A stretch of 7,223 bases of DNA from Calditrichota bacterium (lineage in GTDB: Bacteria > Zhuqueibacterota > Zhuqueibacteria > Oleimicrobiales > Geothermoviventaceae), in NCBI GenBank assembly GCA_013152765.1, contig JAADFT010000137.1, forward strand, positions 1 through 7,223, in the 5' to 3' direction. Positions 6,676 through 7,223 of the stretch are shown here, in pieces. The notes under the pieces are model-generated. The model did no database searches. It saw nothing but the letters and a program-made list of their open reading frames with translations, and was not told the DNA's origin. Position numbers and translations under genes: made by a program. Positions within the stretch are counted from its first letter, which is position 1. Every line of letters begins with the position of its first letter.

Positions 6676-6906
6676 CTACTCGAGGATCTCGAGTGTCGCG
6701 TGCTTGCCTGATTTCCTGGCGATTGCGTTCAGCAGAACCCGGATTGCCTGCGCAGTTCTCCCGTTCTTGCCGATGACCTTGCCCATGTCCCTCTGGGCCA
6801 CGCGAAGCTCGTAGACCGTCGTGGTTTCCCCGAAGACCTCGGAGACGCGGACCTGGTCCGGATGATCGACCAGATGTTTCACGACGTACTCTACGAATTC
6901 TTTCAT
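6676..6906 (-). CDS. khpA: KH-domain RNA-binding protein KhpA
   Basis: A 76-residue single type II KH-domain protein of the KhpA (YlqC) family, a small RNA chaperone that in Gram-positive bacteria pairs with KhpB and affects cell-division and envelope gene expression. The core GKVIGKNGRTAQAIR (residues 42-56) contains the GxxG RNA-binding loop, here GKNG. The N-terminal MKEFVEYVVKHLVDHPD is typical. ATG 6906 is chosen because GGGGAAGG lies just upstream and the length is standard; an upstream in-frame ATG at 6930 would add eight atypical residues. KhpA genes commonly sit between rpsP and rimM; here it stands alone, convergent to rlmH, behind a roughly 240-base leader. Confidence 0.93.
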   Translation of the reverse strand: MKEFVEYVVKHLVDHPDQVRVSEVFGETTTVYELRVAQRDMGKVIGKNGRTAQAIRVLLNAIARKSGKHATLEILE

Positions 6907-6945
6907 GCCACCTTCCCCTGCCTGGACCATGGCGTTCTGCCCCGT

Positions 6946-7092
6946 TCAAGTGATCATGCTATTTGACAATCTCGCTTGGTTCGCGGCGGTAGGTTTACTT
7001 GGCGGGGATGCCCGGCAGCGACTGCATCTGCACGAGCGAAGTTGAACGGCACTCAGGATGCCGTAGGAGCGCGTGCTGAGGCTTCTGTTCAT
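6946..7092 (-). CDS. Possible 48-codon ORF, unrecognised
   Basis: This ORF starts with an ATG that overlaps the stop of the preceding 14-codon ORF (ATGA) and ends 39 bases before the khpA start. The product is rich in Ser and Arg, with a Cys cluster (CRCSRC at residues 21-26). It has no membrane segment and no likeness I know. The overlap suggests translational coupling, but the composition could equally be that of untranslated leader. It is listed only because of the promoter and Shine-Dalgarno ahead of it. Confidence 0.15.
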   Translation of the reverse strand: MNRSLSTRSYGILSAVQLRSCRCSRCRASPPSKPTAANQARLSNSMIT

Positions 7093-7133
7093 CGTGGCTG
7101 GCTGATTGGTGGACTGGCCGGCCCTCGACCCAT
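7089..7133 (-). CDS. Possible 14-codon leader peptide
   Basis: ATG 7133 lies seven bases after AAGGAGGT (7141-7148), an ideal Shine-Dalgarno, and 23 bases from a strong -10 box. The reading frame closes after 14 codons (MGRGPASPPISQPR). It is Pro-rich in its second half (PP, QP), which could slow ribosomes. It may be a leader peptide, or the start of a gene that has decayed. The initiation signals are better than those of any gene here except the large secreted protein. Confidence 0.35.
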   Translation of the reverse strand: MGRGPASPPISQPR

Positions 7134-7140
7134 GGCTTGG

Positions 7141-7148
7141 ACCTCCTT
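7141..7148 (-). promoter_or_regulatory. Ideal Shine-Dalgarno ahead of the 14-codon ORF
   Basis: On the minus strand this reads AAGGAGGT, seven bases before ATG 7133. It is as strong as the site of the large secreted protein, although only a very short ORF follows. Confidence 0.6.
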
Positions 7149-7155
7149 CATCTGC

Positions 7156-7184
7156 AATATATTCCGTAAGCCCCTGAAAGTCAA
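7156..7184 (-). promoter_or_regulatory. Strong sigma-70 promoter directed toward khpA
   Basis: On the minus strand TTGACT (7184-7179) and TATATT (7161-7156) are separated by exactly 17 bases; each box matches the consensus at five of six positions. The sequence upstream of the -35 (about 7189-7213) is rich in A and T tracts, like an UP element. Transcription would start near 7149, leaving only about 16 bases before ATG 7133 and about 243 before the khpA start. Confidence 0.7.
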
Positions 7185-7223
7185 GGAGAAAATCAAGTTT
7201 TTGTTGCTTTTTTCCTCTTGATG

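Larger units (their letters stand above)
6907..7223. other. About 317 bases with no recognised gene; probable khpA leader region
   Basis: I recognise no protein or RNA family here on either strand. The minus strand has a strong promoter (7156-7184), an ideal Shine-Dalgarno (7141-7148) and two short overlapping ORFs. There is also a 6-bp inverted repeat, ACGGCA/TGCCGT, at 7046-7064. No SRP RNA, tmRNA, RNase P or tRNA signature was found. Confidence 0.5.

Noticed and set aside
6679..6693. CTCGAG-GAT-CTCGAG direct/inverted repeat
   Set aside because: It is explained by the Leu-Glu-Ile-Leu-Glu codons at the end of khpA.
6963..6968. Perfect TTGACA on the plus strand
   Set aside because: No acceptable -10 box at 15-19 bases and no gene follows on that strand.
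6956..7045. 29-codon plus-strand ORF starting at ATG 6956
   Set aside because: No ribosome binding site, and it lies opposite the khpA leader.
6976..7221. 81-codon plus-strand ORF at the right end
   Set aside because: It has no Shine-Dalgarno at its start and no family likeness, and it runs through the minus-strand promoter; likely chance.
7221..7223. ATG at the right edge as the start of a next plus-strand gene
   Set aside because: No Shine-Dalgarno near it (AAGGAG at 7183-7188 is 32 bases away) and only the start codon itself is visible.

Overview
The window (about 58-60% GC by eye) reads as chromosomal DNA from a bacterium of the FCB kind, outside the typical Bacteroidetes: candidates are KSB1/Calditrichota-, Latescibacteria- or Zixibacteria-like lineages. 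The main reason is the C-terminal YPNPFNPST-type sorting/FlgD-like tail on a large secreted repeat protein. The strong Shine-Dalgarno sites (AAGGAGGT twice) argue against a typical Bacteroidetes. The phylum is an inference; no marker gene in the window settles it.

Layout. (1) 1-105: leader with a perfect TTGACA box and an extended Shine-Dalgarno. (2) 106-3309 (+): a 1067-residue exported protein with a signal peptide, a charged helical stretch, seven carboxypeptidase-regulatory-like beta-sandwich repeats of about 100 residues (the seventh enlarged), and a type IX secretion-type C-terminal tail. (3) 3341-3374: a strong intrinsic terminator. Directly behind it, 3379-~3468 looks like the 5' end of a group II (class C-like) intron, then a candidate promoter and a leader hairpin. 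(4) 3590-6609 (+): a compact four-gene operon with 1-nt spacing and 4-nt overlaps: a YcgR-type PilZ protein (c-di-GMP receptor), a YigZ/IMPACT protein, a CNNM/CBS/CorC-HlyC membrane protein, and RlmH (23S rRNA pseudouridine-1915 methyltransferase). (5) 6676-6906 (-): khpA, a KH-domain RNA-binding protein, convergent with rlmH. (6) 6907-7223: about 317 bases with no recognised gene, but on the minus strand a strong promoter with an A/T-rich upstream region, an ideal Shine-Dalgarno, a 14-codon ORF and an ATGA-overlapping 48-codon ORF, all leading toward khpA.

How it fits together. The secreted protein is an independent unit ended by its own terminator. The operon joins a c-di-GMP sensor to translation and envelope housekeeping genes (RlmH, YigZ, a CNNM-type transporter); this linkage may be no more than co-transcription. 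KhpA is separated from its common rpsP-rimM-trmD neighbourhood and appears to be served by a long leader. The most unusual signals are the intron remnant abutting a terminator and the promoter/small-ORF leader upstream of khpA.
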